64,000 nt of DNA from Epiperipatus broadwayi (taxonomy: Eukaryota > Onychophora > Udeonychophora > Euonychophora > Peripatidae). The DNA lies in contig JAQFVV010006197.1 of the NCBI GenBank assembly GCA_028023455.1, forward strand, positions 13,947,254 through 14,011,253. The letters run 5' to 3'. A model generated the notes under the pieces. It was not told where the DNA came from. It did no database searches and worked only from the letters and a program-made list of their open reading frames with translations. Below are positions 61,733 to 64,000 of the stretch, one piece after another. The position numbers were made by a program, and so were the translations under genes. The first letter of the stretch is position 1. The number at the start of each line of letters is the position of its first letter.

Positions 61733-62203
61733 AAAATATCATATGATCACCATTCTTTATGTGTACACAAGCTGTTTGTCACAGATGCAAAACTCTCCAT
61801 ACAGTTAGCACCATTTAATGCAAGCCAAAGTATTCAATTGGATGCAGGAAGGCTTTTGCATAAAATCTCTATCTAGTACCTACTCATCCAATATCCCCAC
61901 ACTAGTTCCAACTTATCGGTGAGGAGTCTTGGATCTGAGAGCAGCTACAAGCTAGAAAGTAGTCTGGGGATATTGGATGAGTAGGCACTAGGTAGGGTCA
62001 GTGCTCTCAGATCCAAGGATTCTCACTGATAAAAGCCATAAACTAGAAACTAATCTGAGGATATTGGATGAATAGGCACTTTGTGCACAAACCTTCTTGC
62101 ATCCATTGATTATTCTGGCTTGCACTTAGTGGCACTACTGTATTTTATCTCTGTGAAAAACTGCTTGTGCAAGCATAAATAATGATGATCATATGATGTT
62201 TGA
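61733..62203. repeat. Palindromic MITE, copy 2 (most complete)
   Basis: The outer arms atcatatgatcaccattctt (61738) and gatgatcatatgat (62185) are inverted, as are acacaagctgtttgtcacag and ctgtgaaaaactgcttgtgc. Inside are the terminal arms seen at 31535 (ctctccatacag.../...cactactgtat), then cctactcatccaatatcccc and its inverted and re-duplicated forms (ggggatattggatgagtagg, gaggatattggatgaatagg). The core ccttggatctgagag-type sequence appears in both orientations. Non-coding. Confidence 0.85.
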
Positions 62204-62400
62204 TGGTTTAATACCAATCCTTTCCAATAAGAGTATGGTGACTATGGTTATTAAACAACCAAAGACACCAAAAAGTATGGATGCTGAACTGAGTTCAGAT
62301 CTGTACAATTTAACAAGCAAATGAGCTTAGCTTGAAAACATTATTGTGTTTTCAATTTGGACTCAAAACTTTATAGTTACATAAAAAAGTAAAAGGTGGC
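62204..62400. other. Spacer, nothing recognised
   Basis: Sequence between two MITE copies without recognisable content. Confidence 0.45.
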
Positions 62401-62605
62401 TGTTGGAGGGTTGCAGTAGATCCTAAGATCTATGTGCATTGCTCTCAGATCCAAGGCTTCTCACTGATGAAAACCACAAGCTAGAAACTAATCTGGGAAT
62501 ATTGGATGAGTAGGCAATAGATAGAGATTTTATACACAAACCTTCCTGCAGCTGTTGATTACTCTAGCTTGCACTGAGTGGCACTGCTGAATAGAGAGTT
62601 TGGTC
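62401..62605 (-). repeat. Palindromic MITE, partial copy 3
   Basis: gctctcagatccaaggcttc, gctagaaactaatctgggaa and tattggatgagtaggca, then cttgcactgagtggcactgc, match the right half of copy 2. The left half is absent. Confidence 0.8.
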
Positions 62606-62664
62606 TATATTTAAAAAAGTAAGATTTCTGTATATTAAATTTATTAAGCGCAAACAGTCTACAT

Positions 62665-62810
62665 AGTAATAATGTTAAAGGCTAAAAATCTTCGGCAAAT
62701 GCGCTTTAAAAATGCTTATGTACAGTCATTGTTCCATCTGATTGACTGTCACATAAACATTTTTAAAGTGCATCTGCCGAAGGAATTTTAGGCTTTTACA
62801 TTATTATTAA
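62665..62810. repeat. 145-bp hairpin with about 65-bp arms
   Basis: The left arm 62665-62729 (gtaataatgttaaaggcta, cttcggcaaatgcgctttaa, aatgcttatgtacagtca) is inverted at 62742-62810 (tgactgtcacataaacattt, ttaaagtgcatctgccgaag, ttttaggcttttacattatt). Mismatches are few and the loop is about 12 nt. It could be a short MITE or a precursor-like RNA hairpin; no flanking transcription signals decide. Confidence 0.88.
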
Positions 62811-63205
62811 GATATTTATAGTAAATTGACATTTTAACCTGCAAAACAAGTAGTGATATTCTTGTTTAGAGATTATTTATTGCTAAATTCACAGTTAATT
62901 CTTATACTTGGTCATTATACTATCTGATATCTAAGAATTTTATCATTAACCTGAGTTTAGTACCCACCTGGTGAAGTGTTATCTGAATTAGTTTGATAAG
63001 AGTTGCTTATTATTTTGATTATTTGAGGAATACGGTGTAATATTGGAGAAATAGTTCTCAAAATAGAATGCTGATGCAAATTATTTTGTTAAAACCAATG
63101 TTTATGTGTACATATTTTTAAGTTATTGTTTTTTGTAAGTGTAGTTAGGTTGTCATAGTTTTTATTTATTAACTAAGTTTATATTTACTGGAATATTTTT
63201 CCTAT

Positions 63206-63236
<31 letters not shown>

Positions 63237-64000
63237 TAGGAAAAATATCAACTTATATCAATATATACTTTTATATATATATATATATATATAAAGTAAA
63301 AGTTGATCCTAAGAGCAAAATATGACAGTGTAAACAATAGTATATGTATGTTTAAACACATACACATAAAATGATCAATTGTAATAGGATGATGTATATA
63401 CAAATGTATGTAAAAGTACATACACAGTAATTAAATAATTTGGCTTCTTAAGAATAGTAAATATAAATAAATTAAAATGATATTATGTGAGCTGAAAATA
63501 TTAATTTCTAAGAAGATGAAAAGAGCAATTAGTTAAAATCTCTGGAGATAAGCAATGAAATTCTTTCAGTAAAAATATATAGCGTTAACAATTAAATGAT
63601 TCTGAGTTTCTGGTTCATTCATTGATAACAATTCTAGAAATCCAAAAGTAACTTTTTAATAGATTTTAATAAATGTAAAATTCTTCGGTTCAGGATATAT
63701 CTCAAATAAATGAAATAATTACCTTATCGACAGGATCTGAAAGAAGAGCCAATCGAGAGTAATTGGACAATCAATTGATTGAAGCCATGTGAGAAAAAGA
63801 AATGAAGACTTGCTGTTGGAAGCTTCTTGTGTGAGATAAACATTTAACCTCAGTGCTGGATGCCACGTATGTACCTTAAGCTTCCAGTGCTGAGAGACTT
63901 GCCTCTGAACATACCAAAACAAGTTAGAGGGACTTAACAGGGCATAAAGATCTTCATTAATATTTCTGTATGCCATCAGATTCATGTATATATGGTAAAT
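62811..64000. other. AT-rich DNA with (TA)n hairpins; nothing else recognised
   Basis: (TA)n runs at about 63206-63238 and 63270-63293 are flanked by short inverted arms (atatttttccta/taggaaaaatat; acttttata/taaagtaaaagt). The 63719-63985 minus frame is less AT-rich but contains no domain I recognise. Confidence 0.5.

Noticed and set aside
63719-63985. 88-codon antisense frame as a host exon
   Set aside because: It is less AT-rich than its surroundings, but no domain, splice signals or homologous copy in the window support it.

Overview
This window is an AT-rich, intron- or intergenic-like stretch of an invertebrate animal genome, not a bacterium, plasmid or virus. G+C looks to be around a quarter to 30 % by eye. 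There is no operon-like gene packing, and no open reading frame matches a complete host gene. What can be recognised is almost all mobile DNA: non-LTR retrotransposons (RTE-type, Jockey/CR1-type and others), Penelope-like elements, tRNA-derived SINEs, palindromic (foldback/MITE-like) elements, and several satellites and microsatellites. This mixture, including (GATGAT)n-tailed RTEs and Penelope elements with hammerhead-like tails, is common in lophotrochozoans such as molluscs. The species cannot be named from this sequence, and the mollusc leaning is only an impression.

Layout. 1-10430: mostly featureless AT-rich DNA with a 141-base poly-C run (1414-1554), a 132-bp tandem duplication, foldback elements with tRNA B-box-like ends (2679-4350) and one minimal tRNA-SINE (5103-5250). 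10431-17625: an internally deleted RTE copy (A); a cryptic, heavily mutated Penelope-type RT/GIY-YIG remnant bracketed by inverted copies of a tRNA-like repeat; a truncated SINE; and an antisense RTE fragment (D). 19400-28000: a LINE 3' fragment, a 40-bp minisatellite, and a Jockey/CR1-type LINE interrupted by the longest RTE copy (B, 23015-26245), ending in a long (ATT)n. 29120-30110: a hidden antisense LINE relic. 31535-38500: a palindromic MITE and several SINEs. 39440-41650: a palindrome of about 2.2 kb with a SINE inserted in one arm only. 41730-42755: 342-bp tandem repeats ending in an inverted copy. 43795-45856: a head-to-head pair of Penelope-like element copies, one with RT and GIY-YIG domains and a hammerhead-like structure in its tail. 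47275-48330: small PLE/CR1 relics. 51823-57035: a foldback, unassigned GC-richer islands and 334-bp tandem repeats. 57085-58992: antisense RTE copy C. 59155-62812: further palindromic elements and a strong 145-bp hairpin.

How they relate. The autonomous elements (RTE, Penelope-like and Jockey-like) all look dead here. The minimal SINEs carry 15-16 bp target-site duplications and poly-A tails, so they were mobilised by a LINE machinery. The most interesting system is the set of Penelope-associated tails: one family carries a hammerhead-like fold, and another repeat family joins a tRNA-like pol III promoter to a hammerhead-like core and flanks a second Penelope remnant in inverted orientation. 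All calls rest on motif recognition by eye; no alignment or database search was run.
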